A stretch of DNA of 64,000 nt, taken from JAYPHU01 sp038127535 (GTDB taxonomy: Bacteria; Pseudomonadota; Alphaproteobacteria; Rhodospirillales; UBA2165). The notes beneath the pieces are model-generated. The model searched no databases. It had not been told where the DNA came from and worked only from the letters and a program-made list of their open reading frames with translations. The position numbers and the translations under genes are program-made. The stretch lies in NCBI GenBank assembly GCA_038127535.1, contig JAYPHU010000004.1:1-64000 (forward strand), written 5' to 3'. Below are positions 43,054 through 52,645 of the stretch, piece after piece (the stretch's first letter is position 1; each line of letters opens with the position of its first letter).

Positions 43054-43911
43054 ATGAAAGCGGAAAATATCAAGCCTCGGCGCTGCCTCCTCTACATGCC
43101 CGCCTCTCGTCTGGAGATCTATCCCAAGGCGGTGGCCAGCGGCGCGGACGTGGTATGCGTCGATTTGGAAGACGCCACAGCCGATGACGCCAAAGACGCC
43201 GTCCGGGCTGAGACCATCGCGCATTTCGCCGAGGATAAACCCGGTGGCACCGTCGAGCGTACCGTCCGGATCAACGGGCTGCGGACGCGGGAAGGCTTGG
43301 CGGACCTGATTGCGCTGGCCGAGGCCCCTGCCGCGCCGGACGGTATCCTGATCCCAAAGGTCAAGGCGGCGGAAGAAATTCGCATCGCGAGGGATATCCT
43401 GGCCCCGGTCCATCCCGATCTGAAGTTCCACATCCAGATCGAGACCAATGACGGGCTGAAGAACGCGCACGAAATCGCCAAGGCCAGTCACAAAGTGGCC
43501 TCATTGGTCTTCGGCGGGTTTGATATGAGCGCGTCCTTGCGGGTCGAGCCGGGCTGGGACGCGCTGCTCTATGCGCGCCAGTCCCTGGTTCACACAGCGG
43601 CCCGCGCCAATATCGATTTGTTGGACATGCCGTTCTTCGGCCTGGACGATCCGGATGGATTGGCCGCTGAGACCACTCGCGCGCGGGACATCGGATTTAC
43701 CGGCAAATGCGCAATCCACCCCAAGCAGGTGGAGATTATCAACACCGCCTTCACCCCAGACGCCGACGAGGTCGCCCGCGCCAAGGACCTGATCGCCAAG
43801 TTCGAGGCACGGGATCAGGCCTTCACCATCATCGACGGGGTGATCATGGAGAAGCCCGTGGTCGAACGGCTCTACCGGACCATCGCCATCGCCGACAGGC
43901 TCCAGGACTAA
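43054..43911 (+). CDS. CitE-like CoA ester lyase (HpcH/HpaI aldolase family)
   Basis: A 285-residue TIM-barrel lyase. Signatures are RRCLLYMPASRLEIYPKA, VVCVDLEDATADDAK with the metal-binding Glu and Asp, and GFTGKCAIHPKQVEI near the C-terminus. Related enzymes cleave malyl-CoA, methylmalyl-CoA or citramalyl-CoA. ATG 43054 is preferred; a GTG four codons upstream is possible. It precedes the alpha/beta hydrolase by 12 bases in the same operon and is divergent from the CoA-transferase, with which it probably shares a pathway. Confidence 0.9.
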   Translation: MKAENIKPRRCLLYMPASRLEIYPKAVASGADVVCVDLEDATADDAKDAVRAETIAHFAEDKPGGTVERTVRINGLRTREGLADLIALAEAPAAPDGILIPKVKAAEEIRIARDILAPVHPDLKFHIQIETNDGLKNAHEIAKASHKVASLVFGGFDMSASLRVEPGWDALLYARQSLVHTAARANIDLLDMPFFGLDDPDGLAAETTRARDIGFTGKCAIHPKQVEIINTAFTPDADEVARAKDLIAKFEARDQAFTIIDGVIMEKPVVERLYRTIAIADRLQD

Positions 43912-43923
43912 GGCCGCGCGTTC

Positions 43924-44676
43924 ATGGCCAAACTTCACATTCGACAGGGCGGATCCGGCGATACGCTTTATGTGCTCCTTCACGGATTGAGCTGCACCGG
44001 AAGCGTCTGGCGGGATGTCGCGGCGTTAATAGAGCGGGATAATGCCGGGCGCTGGATTGCCCCCGACATGCGCGGCCATGGCCAGTCGGAGTGGGAGACT
44101 CAGTATGGCACCGGCCAGCACGCGGCGGACTTGGCGCCGCTCCTCAAGGACGAAGACAAAATCCGCATCATCGGCCATTCCATGGGTTCGCTCATCGGCC
44201 TGGCCTTGGCGTCGGGCATTTTCGGCGTAAAGATTCAGTCCCTGGCCGGCATCGGCACCAAATGCCGTTGGCCGCAGGAGGAACGGGAGAAGCTGAATGC
44301 GTTGGCCGCCAAGCCATCACGCTGGTTCGAATCCCAAGCCGACGCCATCCGGCGCTATCTCTTGGTCTCGGGGCTCAAAGGGCTGATTGAGCCCGGCGAT
44401 GAGAGGCTGGCCGGGACAGTTGTCGAAGGTCCCGACGGCTGGCGGCTAGCGGCGGACCCGATGATCCTGACCACCGGCGGCCCGCCGGAAGGCCTCTACG
44501 CCGCCGCCGTGCACGCTACCAAGGTGCAGCTCGCGTGCGGTGAGACCGATAATATTGTCACCATCGAGGAATTGCGGGCATTGGATCCCAATGCCCACTT
44601 ATTTGCCGGCCGGGGTCACAGTGTTCACGTGGAAGACCCGGAAGCCGTGTGGGCCTTCGCCTGCTCCGTCGGATAG
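43924..44676 (+). CDS. Alpha/beta hydrolase
   Basis: A 250-residue alpha/beta-fold hydrolase resembling 3-oxoadipate enol-lactonase and related esterases. The oxyanion region is LLHGLSCTGSVW, the nucleophile elbow GHSMGS, the acid likely in GETDNIV and the His in GRGHSVHVEDP. It sits 12 bases after the CitE-like lyase. It could act as a thioesterase or lactonase in the same pathway. The start ATG has only a weak ribosome site. Confidence 0.87.
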   Translation: MAKLHIRQGGSGDTLYVLLHGLSCTGSVWRDVAALIERDNAGRWIAPDMRGHGQSEWETQYGTGQHAADLAPLLKDEDKIRIIGHSMGSLIGLALASGIFGVKIQSLAGIGTKCRWPQEEREKLNALAAKPSRWFESQADAIRRYLLVSGLKGLIEPGDERLAGTVVEGPDGWRLAADPMILTTGGPPEGLYAAAVHATKVQLACGETDNIVTIEELRALDPNAHLFAGRGHSVHVEDPEAVWAFACSVG

Positions 44677-44682
44677 ACCCCG

Positions 44683-45297
44683 CTATTGGGGTTTGGCGAA
44701 GAACGTCTCTTTCATCGACGCCCGATCATTGAAGTCGCCCCACCATTTGGCCAGCGCCGGATGGCCCCCTTCCCGTCCCAGGTCGGGAAAGTGGAAATAC
44801 AGATACCCCAGTCCCGTGCCGACCGCGATTTGGCCGATGGTCAGCGGCCCGGTCAGGTCATCAACCTGAGCATCCAAAGCCTTCAACGCCGCCTTGATCT
44901 TCACCATCTGCGCCTCGACCGGTGCGGCCAGTTGATGTTCTTCCGGACGGTTGGCCTCAAACGCCGCAATAAACACCGCATCCCCCATCCCGTCGCCCAG
45001 GGCCTGCTGACGCAACGCGGTCCAGCGGGCCGGACCTTCCGCCGGAATGAGTTTCGTCCCATCATGGAGCGTATCCAGGTACTCGCAGATCACCGGCGAA
45101 TCATAGAGTTCCGTTCCATCTTCCAACAAAAGTGTCGGTATCTTGCCCAGTGGATTGTGCGGGGTCACCTGTTCGACCATCGCCTCGAAAGTCGGCAAAG
45201 GTACTAGCTCAATCTGATCCATGAGCCCGGTCTCCAGGGCCATCACCCGGACCTTGCGGACGAAGGGCGAGGCAGGGCGAAAGTACATTTTCATCAT
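44683..45297 (-). CDS. Glutathione S-transferase family protein
   Basis: A 204-residue GST: N-terminal thioredoxin-like domain (MYFRPASPFVRKVRVMALE, cis-Pro region KIPTLLLEDG, ELYDSPVICEYLD) and a helical C-terminal domain with PLTIGQIAVGTGLGYL. It conjugates or isomerises electrophiles using glutathione; the substrate is unknown. It begins 5 bases after the fused indolepyruvate oxidoreductase gene on the same strand and is probably co-transcribed. Confidence 0.92.
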   Translation of the reverse strand: MMKMYFRPASPFVRKVRVMALETGLMDQIELVPLPTFEAMVEQVTPHNPLGKIPTLLLEDGTELYDSPVICEYLDTLHDGTKLIPAEGPARWTALRQQALGDGMGDAVFIAAFEANRPEEHQLAAPVEAQMVKIKAALKALDAQVDDLTGPLTIGQIAVGTGLGYLYFHFPDLGREGGHPALAKWWGDFNDRASMKETFFAKPQ

Positions 45298-45302
45298 AGG
45301 TT

Positions 45303-48300
45303 TTACTCCGCGGCGTCAGCCCGGACGGGCGCTGCCGATTGCAGTTGCTGAAGAAGGCGCTGGCGGTCCTGCTGATAGGATTCTACGGCCTGCTGTTTGA
45401 TATGGCCGAAGCCGCGAATGGTCATCGGCAGCGCCGCCAATTGCAGCGCGGCCTCATATGTCTCGAGCGTCAAGTCCTTGACCACCCCGTCCATCATGGA
45501 GCCGTACTCGCCGATCAGGCTGCGCTCAAGCTTGCGGTCTGCCAATCGGCCGAACGGGTCGAGGATCGAGCCCCGCAGGAACTTGAACCTGGCAAGGATT
45601 TTGAGTGCGGATTCCATCCAGCCGCCGTAGTCGATCTTGCGCGGGTGACCGGTCACCGGATCCTTGGGCGACAGGATTGGCGGGGCGAAATGGAACCTCA
45701 GCTTGTAGTCGCCGTCAAATTGTATGGCGAGTTTTCCCCGATAGGCCGGATCGGTGTAGAGCCGCGCCACCTCGTATTCATCCTTGTACGCCATCAATTT
45801 ATAGAGCGAGTGCGCCACGGCTTCTTCCAGGTCCCGGCGGCCCGGCGAAACTATCGCCTCCGCCGCCCTAACCTGTTCGACGGCGGCGGCGTATTTTTTG
45901 GCGTAGGCCGCGTTTTGATACGCCAACAGATCAGCCACCCGCCGGGCGATAAAGTCATCCAAAGATCCGTCAGTTTGTTCGATGGATGCCGTCCCGCTGG
46001 TCAGGTGGGCAATCCGCGCCGGCTCGGCCGCCGCCAGCCGCCCCCAGGAAAACGCCCGCTTGTTGGCCTCTACCGCCACACCGTTCAGCTCAATGGCGGC
46101 GAGGATCGAGTCGAGCGATAGCGGAATTAGCTCCTTTTGGAAGGCATAGCCCATCTGGAAAATGTTGGAGGTGATGCTGTCGCCCATCAGCTTGGTCGCC
46201 AGGACGGTGGCGTCAATGAATTCCACCCGGTCCCGGCTCAGCTTCGCCTGGATCACGTCGATATAGCTGCCGGACGAAATGGGCATGTCCGGGTTCTCGG
46301 CAAAAGCGGCGATCGGCACCAGATGATCGTTGATAAGTGCCCGGGTGCGCTCCCCGCTCATCGTGTTCACCGCTTCCTTGCCGGCGGCGACCACCATATC
46401 AAAGCCAAGGATTAGATCGGCAAGGCCCGTACTGGTGCGCGTACCCAGCACCGTCCCTCGATCAGCCGACAAACGCACATGGCTCATCACCGCGCCGTTC
46501 TTTTGCGACAGGCCGGTCTGATCGAGGACCGAGACCCCGATCCCGTCTCGATCCGCCGCCGTGCCCAGGATCGCGCCGGCTGTCACCACACCGGTGCCGC
46601 CGATCCCGGTCAGTAGCATATTGTAGGACCCAGTGATGGGCCGGCGTTCCGGTTCCGGCAACCCCGCTGCTGGGTCATCGAGTTCGACCTTGGGAGGCTC
46701 CCCCTTACGCACGCGCCCGCCTTCCACGGTGACAAAGCTCGGACAGAATCCCTCCAGACAGGTGAAGTCCTTATTGCAGGAAGATTGATCTACTTCGCGC
46801 TTGCGCCCGAGCTCCGTTTCCAACGGCCGCACCGCCACACAGTTGGAGACCGTGCTGCAATCGCCGCAGCCCTCGCACACCGCCTCGTTGATGAACACCC
46901 GCTTGGCCGGATCGGGAAACAGCCCCCGTTTGCGCCGCCGGCGTTTCTCCGCTGCGCAGGTTTGATCATAAATGATGGCGGTGATGCCCTTTTCTTCCCG
47001 GAACTCGAGTTGAAGGGCTTCCAGCTCTTTCCGGTGATGGATTTCCGTGCCGGGGGCCCATTTGGTGCCGGAAGGGTACTTGTCGGGCTCGTCAGAGACC
47101 AAGGCGATGCGGCGCACCCCTTCCGACCAAAGCTGCTGGCTGATGTGCCAGGGCATCAGATCGCCGTCCATGGGCTGACCGCCGGTCAGCGCCACTGCGT
47201 CATTATAGAGAACCTTGTAGGTCATATTGACGCCGGAGGCACAAGCCGCGCGCACCGCCATCAGCCCGGAATGGAAATAGGTGCCGTCGCCGATATTCTG
47301 AAAGACATGCTCTTCAGAGGTAAACGGCGACTGGCCGATCCAGGTCCCTCCTTCCGCGCCCATATGAGTATAGGCCTCTGTCCGCCGGTCCATATAGACC
47401 GCCATAGTGTGACAGCCGATGCCCGCGAGCGCCCGGCTGCCGTCCGGCACTTTGGTGGAGCTGTTGTGCGGACACCCGGCGCAGAACCAGGGCGACCGTT
47501 CGGGCGGCGCTGCCGGCAGGTTGGATGACGTCGTCCGCGCTTCCAGCTTGGCCGCCGCCGCTGTGAGGCAGGTTTCCTCCGCCTCGTCCAGAAACCTGCC
47601 GGCGATTATCTGGGCGACGATGCTGCCCGACAGTTCCCCATATTCCGGGACCAGCGGCCTGCCTTGTTCATCCCACTTGCCGAAGAGGCGCGGCCGATCG
47701 CTTTCCGGCAGATCATAGAGAACGCGCGCCAGCTGATCTTCCATCACATTACGCTTTTCCTCGACCACCAGGATTTCATCGAAGCCCTGCGCCCAATCCT
47801 TAATCCGTGTCGGCTCCAGCGGCCAGGGCATGGCGACTTTGTAGACGGCGATGCCCAGCTCTTCCCGCTCCGCGTCGCTGAGATTTAGCTCCTCAAACGC
47901 CTGACACACATTAAGCCAGCCCTTGCCGGCGGCGACAATGCCCAGGCGCTTTTTGGCCGCCGGATGACTGATCCTGTCGAGGCCGTTTGCCAGGACGAAG
48001 GCCTGGGCGGCCTTGAGCTTTACCGAGATCAGCCGTTGTTCCTGCACCAGCGGCGCATCCGGCCAGCGGATATGCACACCGCCCTCCGGAAACTCGAACT
48101 CCGGCAGCAGCGGATTGATCCGGTCAATGTTGAGGGAGACCGACGCCGCGCTTTCGATAATGTCGCCGGCGCATTTAAAACCCGACCACGCGCCGGAGAA
48201 GCGCGACATGGCGATGCCGTAGATGGCGTAGTCCAGATACTCCTGCACGCTGGCGGGATAGAGGATCGGGATCATCGCCGCGATCAGCGCCTGTTCAGAT

Positions 48301-48776
48301 TGATGGGCCGTGGTCGATGACTTCGCCCCATGATCATCGCCGGCAAGCGCCAGCACCCCGCCGTTCGGCGAACTGCCGGCCAGATTGCCGTGCTTCAGCG
48401 CATCGCCGGAGCGGTCGACGCCGGGCCCCTTGCCGTACCAATAGGCGAACACCCCGTCATAGTTGGCGCCTTGCCACATGCCGACTTGTTGGGTGCCCCA
48501 GCAGGCGGTCGCCGCCATGTCTTCGTTGACCCCGGCCTGAAACTTGATGTGGTGGGCATCTAGAAACTTTTGCGCGGACCAGAGCGCGGAGTCATATCCC
48601 CCGACCGGCGAACCGCGATAGCCGGTGATATAGCCGGCCGTGTTCAACCCACGAGCCAAATCCCGGCGGCGCTGCACCAGTGGCGCGCGCACCAGGGCCT
48701 GAGTGCCCGTCAGGAACGCATGCTCCGCCTCAAATTCATACTTGGCGTCGAGGGTGATGTCTTGTCCGCCGTCCAC
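45303..48776 (-). CDS. Indolepyruvate ferredoxin oxidoreductase family protein, fused alpha-beta
   Basis: A 1157-residue 2-oxoacid:ferredoxin oxidoreductase in which the IorA and IorB parts are in one chain. It has an N-terminal pyrimidine-domain region (YITGYRGSPVGGYD), a ThDP-binding PP domain in the middle (AGIGCHTMAVYMD, then MGAEGGTWIGQSPF), a ferredoxin-type cluster CEGCGDCSTVSNC, and a C-terminal gamma-type domain (LLTGIGGTGVVTAG) extending to a DUF6537-like tail. It converts an aryl-2-oxoacid and CoA to acyl-CoA with reduction of ferredoxin. Such fused forms are common in alphaproteobacteria and serve aromatic amino-acid breakdown. It is followed by a GST and preceded by a DMT transporter. 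Confidence 0.93.
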   Translation of the reverse strand: MDGGQDITLDAKYEFEAEHAFLTGTQALVRAPLVQRRRDLARGLNTAGYITGYRGSPVGGYDSALWSAQKFLDAHHIKFQAGVNEDMAATACWGTQQVGMWQGANYDGVFAYWYGKGPGVDRSGDALKHGNLAGSSPNGGVLALAGDDHGAKSSTTAHQSEQALIAAMIPILYPASVQEYLDYAIYGIAMSRFSGAWSGFKCAGDIIESAASVSLNIDRINPLLPEFEFPEGGVHIRWPDAPLVQEQRLISVKLKAAQAFVLANGLDRISHPAAKKRLGIVAAGKGWLNVCQAFEELNLSDAEREELGIAVYKVAMPWPLEPTRIKDWAQGFDEILVVEEKRNVMEDQLARVLYDLPESDRPRLFGKWDEQGRPLVPEYGELSGSIVAQIIAGRFLDEAEETCLTAAAAKLEARTTSSNLPAAPPERSPWFCAGCPHNSSTKVPDGSRALAGIGCHTMAVYMDRRTEAYTHMGAEGGTWIGQSPFTSEEHVFQNIGDGTYFHSGLMAVRAACASGVNMTYKVLYNDAVALTGGQPMDGDLMPWHISQQLWSEGVRRIALVSDEPDKYPSGTKWAPGTEIHHRKELEALQLEFREEKGITAIIYDQTCAAEKRRRRKRGLFPDPAKRVFINEAVCEGCGDCSTVSNCVAVRPLETELGRKREVDQSSCNKDFTCLEGFCPSFVTVEGGRVRKGEPPKVELDDPAAGLPEPERRPITGSYNMLLTGIGGTGVVTAGAILGTAADRDGIGVSVLDQTGLSQKNGAVMSHVRLSADRGTVLGTRTSTGLADLILGFDMVVAAGKEAVNTMSGERTRALINDHLVPIAAFAENPDMPISSGSYIDVIQAKLSRDRVEFIDATVLATKLMGDSITSNIFQMGYAFQKELIPLSLDSILAAIELNGVAVEANKRAFSWGRLAAAEPARIAHLTSGTASIEQTDGSLDDFIARRVADLLAYQNAAYAKKYAAAVEQVRAAEAIVSPGRRDLEEAVAHSLYKLMAYKDEYEVARLYTDPAYRGKLAIQFDGDYKLRFHFAPPILSPKDPVTGHPRKIDYGGWMESALKILARFKFLRGSILDPFGRLADRKLERSLIGEYGSMMDGVVKDLTLETYEAALQLAALPMTIRGFGHIKQQAVESYQQDRQRLLQQLQSAAPVRADAAE

Positions 48777-48840
48777 TTAAAGCTTCTCTCCTAAATCCGA
48801 ACCGGCATTAAACCTTTTATGATTAAGCCAATCAATTCGC

Positions 48841-49737
48841 CTAAGCGAGGGGTAGATCGGCCGGTGGCGCCTCTGCCTTTTGTTCTCGATAGATCAAATA
48901 GAGCCCGCTGGCGACGATCACGGCTGCGCCGGTCCAGACGTAAGCGTCGGGCACATCGCCCCAAATCAGATAGCCGAACATCACCGCCCAGATCATCACC
49001 GTATATTCAAATGGCGCGACCAGGCCCACCGGGGCGACCACGAAGGCATGGGTCATAAAGACGTAGCCGAACAACGTGAACACCGCCATTGCCGCGAACA
49101 GCCAGATGTCTTCGTTCGCCAAGGGCGCCCAGCCGGGGATCGCGTTGATGGTCGCCACCACGGTCATCCCCACCATCAGGAAGAACACGATCTGAAACGT
49201 GGTCTCCGTCTCCCTGAGCCAGCGCGCGGTCAGATTGATTCCCGCAAAGGCCAGCCCGGCAACCACGGCAAACAAGGCGACCGGATCAAAAAACCCCGCG
49301 CCGGGCCGAAGCGCGATCACAACACCAATGAAGCCAACAATCACTGCCGCCCAGCGCTGTGGCCCCACTTTCTCCTTGAACAGCGGCACCGCCAACGCCG
49401 TGGTGGCGAAGGTCGAGCCGAAGATGATCACGGTGACATCGGCTAACGGCATATCCTGCAGCGCGCGGAACATCATCATCGGGCCCAGAAAGCCGACCAT
49501 CAGCCGCAAACAATGCCCCCAAGGCCGCTGCGTCTTGAATTCGGACATCCGGCCTGCATAGACACCCCAGGCAATCAACATGGCGGAAATAAACCAGCCC
49601 CGGACGGCAATCACCTGCGCCGGCGAATAGTCGGACGTCACCAGCCATTTGCCAGTGGCGTCAACCGCGCCCATGCCGATCATGCCCAGTACCATATAAA
49701 AGACGCCGGCGAGCTTATGTTGTCCGAGGCTGCTCAT
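48841..49737 (-). CDS. DMT-superfamily (EamA) transporter
   Basis: A 298-residue membrane protein with about ten helices arranged as two EamA repeats, the first around MIGMGAVDATGKWLV and the second from about residue 150. Conserved region: PLADVTVIIFGSTFATTALAV. Members move small metabolites, often amino acids, out of the cell. It lies 64 bases upstream of the indolepyruvate oxidoreductase on the same strand and may belong to its operon. A second DMT transporter is at 54970-55869. Confidence 0.92.
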   Translation of the reverse strand: MSSLGQHKLAGVFYMVLGMIGMGAVDATGKWLVTSDYSPAQVIAVRGWFISAMLIAWGVYAGRMSEFKTQRPWGHCLRLMVGFLGPMMMFRALQDMPLADVTVIIFGSTFATTALAVPLFKEKVGPQRWAAVIVGFIGVVIALRPGAGFFDPVALFAVVAGLAFAGINLTARWLRETETTFQIVFFLMVGMTVVATINAIPGWAPLANEDIWLFAAMAVFTLFGYVFMTHAFVVAPVGLVAPFEYTVMIWAVMFGYLIWGDVPDAYVWTGAAVIVASGLYLIYREQKAEAPPADLPLA

Positions 49738-49860
49738 GGGGCGGAGTTAAACCCTCCGCCGTGTCCCGTCAAACCGGGATCGCAGCGCCCGGCTCTTGAC
49801 TTATCCGCCCAAGATTTGGATATGGTGCGGAAATCTCGGTATCAATCAGGAGTGTGTCTC

Positions 49861-50343
49861 ATGCCGGACGGCAATATTTCATTTTCCTTCGGCCATTTCC
49901 TCGTCTTCACCGACGATATGGACGGCACGGTGAAATGGTATGGCGACGTGTTGGGCATGAAGCCCGGTCCCATACCCGACTTTCAGGTGCCGGTGACTTG
50001 GCTGTATCTCGGCGATCAGCCGCTGCTGCATGTGGTCCAGTGGGAGGATGACCGGGGCGTGGACGAAGCTTATGTGGGAAAAGTGAACCGCGAGGTGGTC
50101 TCCGGCGGCGGGCGCATCGACCATATCGCCTTTGACGCGACGGGTCTGACGGATGTGCTGGCGCGCCTGGACAGTCTCGGCATCGACTATATTGAGCGCC
50201 GGGTCGACATTAACAGCCGTTATCAGCTCTTTTTCCACGATCCGAATGGCATCAAGGTGGAACTGGATTTCTCGGCCGATGAAGCAGGCGACCGCAAACC
50301 GCCGGCCATGTTCGAGGAACTGGCCGCCGAAATGAGCTCATGA
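49861..50343 (+). CDS. VOC-family (glyoxalase/dioxygenase fold) protein
   Basis: A 160-residue vicinal-oxygen-chelate protein. It has two beta-alpha-beta-beta-beta units: HFLVFTDDMDGTVKWYGDVL and RIDHIAFDATGLTDVLARL, ending with FFHDPNGIKVELDF, which supplies the expected metal-binding Glu; the first metal His is in FSFGHF. Function could be glyoxalase, epimerase or dioxygenase-like. ATG 49861 is chosen because the longer frame (from 49513) runs antisense through the DMT gene. It overlaps the methyltransferase-like gene by 4 bases. Confidence 0.88.
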   Translation: MPDGNISFSFGHFLVFTDDMDGTVKWYGDVLGMKPGPIPDFQVPVTWLYLGDQPLLHVVQWEDDRGVDEAYVGKVNREVVSGGGRIDHIAFDATGLTDVLARLDSLGIDYIERRVDINSRYQLFFHDPNGIKVELDFSADEAGDRKPPAMFEELAAEMSS

Positions 50344-50852
50344 AGCTCCATATCGGCGGAGAGGAAATTAAAGACGGCTGGAGCATTCTCAACATCCAGG
50401 AAGGACCCGGCGTCGACTATCTCGGCACCTGTACTGACCTTAGCCAATTCAGCGACAATTCCATCGAGGCGATCTACGCGTCCCATGTATTTGAACATTT
50501 GGGCTATCGGGATGAGCTGCCCCGAACCCTGGCGGAATGTTACCGGGTACTGGAATCCGAAGGGCAGCTAATGATCAGCGTGCCCAACTTCGGTCTCCTC
50601 TGTCAGCTGTTCGTCGCAGAGGGGCTTGAGCTCACACAGCGGTTCAAGCTGATGCGCATCATCTTCGGCGGCCAGCAGGACGACTTCGATTTTCATAAAG
50701 TCGGCTTGATCGAGGATTTCCTGCGCAACGATCTGGGCAAGCTTGGGTTTTCACTCATCGAGCGGGTCGAGGAATTTAATCTGTTCAATGACTCCAGTAG
50801 CCAGCGATTGGGTCCCCATCTCATTAGCCTCAACATGATCGCCACCAAATAA
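50340..50852 (+). CDS. SAM-dependent methyltransferase-like protein (class I, truncated fold)
   Basis: A 170-residue protein with the later half of a class I methyltransferase domain: LGTCTDLSQFSDNSIEAIYASHVFEHLGYRD corresponds to motif II and post-motif regions, and ECYRVLESEGQLMISVPNFG to motif III. The usual glycine-rich motif I is not visible because the domain starts with KLHIGGEEIKDGW, as in small predicted SAM-dependent methyltransferases. It is translationally coupled to the VOC protein. The substrate is unknown. Confidence 0.8.
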   Translation: MKLHIGGEEIKDGWSILNIQEGPGVDYLGTCTDLSQFSDNSIEAIYASHVFEHLGYRDELPRTLAECYRVLESEGQLMISVPNFGLLCQLFVAEGLELTQRFKLMRIIFGGQQDDFDFHKVGLIEDFLRNDLGKLGFSLIERVEEFNLFNDSSSQRLGPHLISLNMIATK

Positions 50853-50930
50853 CGCTCAAGAGTCGTTTGAGGTTCAGCCTCCCGGCTGGTTTAATTCATT
50901 TAAACAACTTTGAATTCTCGGGAGGGAACC

Positions 50931-52628
50931 ATGTCGCCTGACGCGTCGAGCCCGTCCGTCCATCCGGACCTGGACCGCCATCAAAAATCCATGCAGTCGC
51001 AGGTGTTCACCCTGAACGGCCATATCCACTGTGCCTTCGGCTATTCGGTTGTGAACTGCACCCTGATCGAGGGTGAGGATAGCTGCATCCTGGTTGACAC
51101 CATGACCAGCGAGGAAACGGCCGAAAAAGCAGCGGAGGAATTCCGCAAGCTCACCGACAAGCCGATCACCACGGTAATCTACACTCACTTTCATGCCGAC
51201 CATGTGAGCGGCACCGGCGCGTTTGTTTCCGAGGACGACGTTAAATCCGGCAAAGTGCAGATCATTGGCCAGGAAGAGCTGACCGATCACGTGATGCGGG
51301 ACGTGGGCCTAATCGCGCCGCTGTTGGGCCGGCGCGCCATGTATCAGTTCGGCATGCGTCTGCCGGTCAGCGACGAAGGCACGGTCGGCGCCGGTCTGGG
51401 CCCGCCCCAACGCCCCGGTCAGCGGACCTTTATGCCGCCGACCACCACCTTCGACAAAGTCTACAAGGGCGAAGTCGGCGGGGTGAAGTTCGAGGTTCAT
51501 CTGACCCCGTCGGAGACCGAAGATCAGTGCTGCGTCTGGCTGCCGGATGAAAAGGTCCTGCTGTCTGCAGACGCGGTCTATGAATCCTTCCCCAACGTCT
51601 ATGCGCTGCGCGGCACCCGCTTCCGCAACCCCATGGTCTGGGCCCAGGGCGTCGATTCATTGCGTGGGTTCGGGGCGGATACGCTGATCCCCCACCACGG
51701 CCGGCCCGTGGAAGGAGCGGAAAAGATCGAACAGCTTCTCACCGACTATCGGGACGCCATTCAATTCGTGCACGACCAGACGCTGCGCTACATGAACCTG
51801 GGCTACCGGCCGGACGAGATCAAAGAAGTCGTCCAAATGCCCGATCGCCTGAAGGACCACCCTTGGCTTGGGGAATTCTACGGCTCCTACAAGCATGCCA
51901 TCCCGGCCATCTATGCCGGCTATATCGGCTGGTACCAGGGCGACCCGATTGATCTCGACCCGACCCCGTGGACCGAGAAAGCCACCCGCTACGTAGACAT
52001 GATGGGCGGGCGGAGCGTCGTCATGGCGGCGGCGCGAACCGCGCTAGACGACGGTGATGAGCAATGGGCCTCGGAGCTACTCACCTGGGTCATCCGCAGC
52101 AATCTGGATGACCAGGAAGCCCGCGAACTGAAGGCTGACGCGCTGCGCCGCTGGGCCTACCAGCAAAAGAACGCCACGTGGCGCAACTGGGGCCTGACCG
52201 CCTCCATGGAAACCGCCGGCAAACTGGATCTGGCCGGCGGCGGCATGGTGCTGGGCTCCCCGGATCAGGTCAAAAGCTTCCCGCTTGAAGGCATCATGCA
52301 GATCATGACCGTGCGCCTAAAAGCGGAAGAGGCCTGGGATACTCATATCCGGGTTGCGTTCGAGACGACGGACACGAAAGAAGCTTGCGCCCTGGAAATC
52401 CGCCGGGGCGTCTGCCAGTTCTTTAGCGATCCGCCGGCGGAGCGGGACGGGACCCTGACCTTCGGCCGGCCCTTCCTGATGCAATGGCTGTTCGGCAAAA
52501 CCACCGTGGATGACGCGATTAAGGACGGCGCCGTCACGGTTGATGGCGATGCGGCCCAAGTGAGCGAGTTCATCAGTAAGTTCGAACCCTTTAACCAAGC
52601 GGTCAACGTGGCCATCGCAACGCGCTAA
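50931..52628 (+). CDS. Alkylsulfatase-like metallo-beta-lactamase hydrolase
   Basis: A 565-residue protein of the SdsA/alkyl sulfatase family: MBL-fold catalytic domain with THFHADH (T85-H91, giving H86, H88, D90 and H91), an LLSADAVYESFPNVYALRG segment and HHGRP; then a helical dimerisation domain (about 330-450) and a C-terminal SCP2-like domain (about 450-565). SdsA-type enzymes cleave primary alkyl sulfates to alcohol and sulfate. No signal peptide is seen, unlike periplasmic SdsA, so it probably acts in the cytoplasm. The ATG at 50931 with GGGAGG upstream is preferred over a TTG at 50910. Confidence 0.9.
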   Translation: MSPDASSPSVHPDLDRHQKSMQSQVFTLNGHIHCAFGYSVVNCTLIEGEDSCILVDTMTSEETAEKAAEEFRKLTDKPITTVIYTHFHADHVSGTGAFVSEDDVKSGKVQIIGQEELTDHVMRDVGLIAPLLGRRAMYQFGMRLPVSDEGTVGAGLGPPQRPGQRTFMPPTTTFDKVYKGEVGGVKFEVHLTPSETEDQCCVWLPDEKVLLSADAVYESFPNVYALRGTRFRNPMVWAQGVDSLRGFGADTLIPHHGRPVEGAEKIEQLLTDYRDAIQFVHDQTLRYMNLGYRPDEIKEVVQMPDRLKDHPWLGEFYGSYKHAIPAIYAGYIGWYQGDPIDLDPTPWTEKATRYVDMMGGRSVVMAAARTALDDGDEQWASELLTWVIRSNLDDQEARELKADALRRWAYQQKNATWRNWGLTASMETAGKLDLAGGGMVLGSPDQVKSFPLEGIMQIMTVRLKAEEAWDTHIRVAFETTDTKEACALEIRRGVCQFFSDPPAERDGTLTFGRPFLMQWLFGKTTVDDAIKDGAVTVDGDAAQVSEFISKFEPFNQAVNVAIATR

Positions 52629-52645
52629 CACCGGGAGGAAAACAC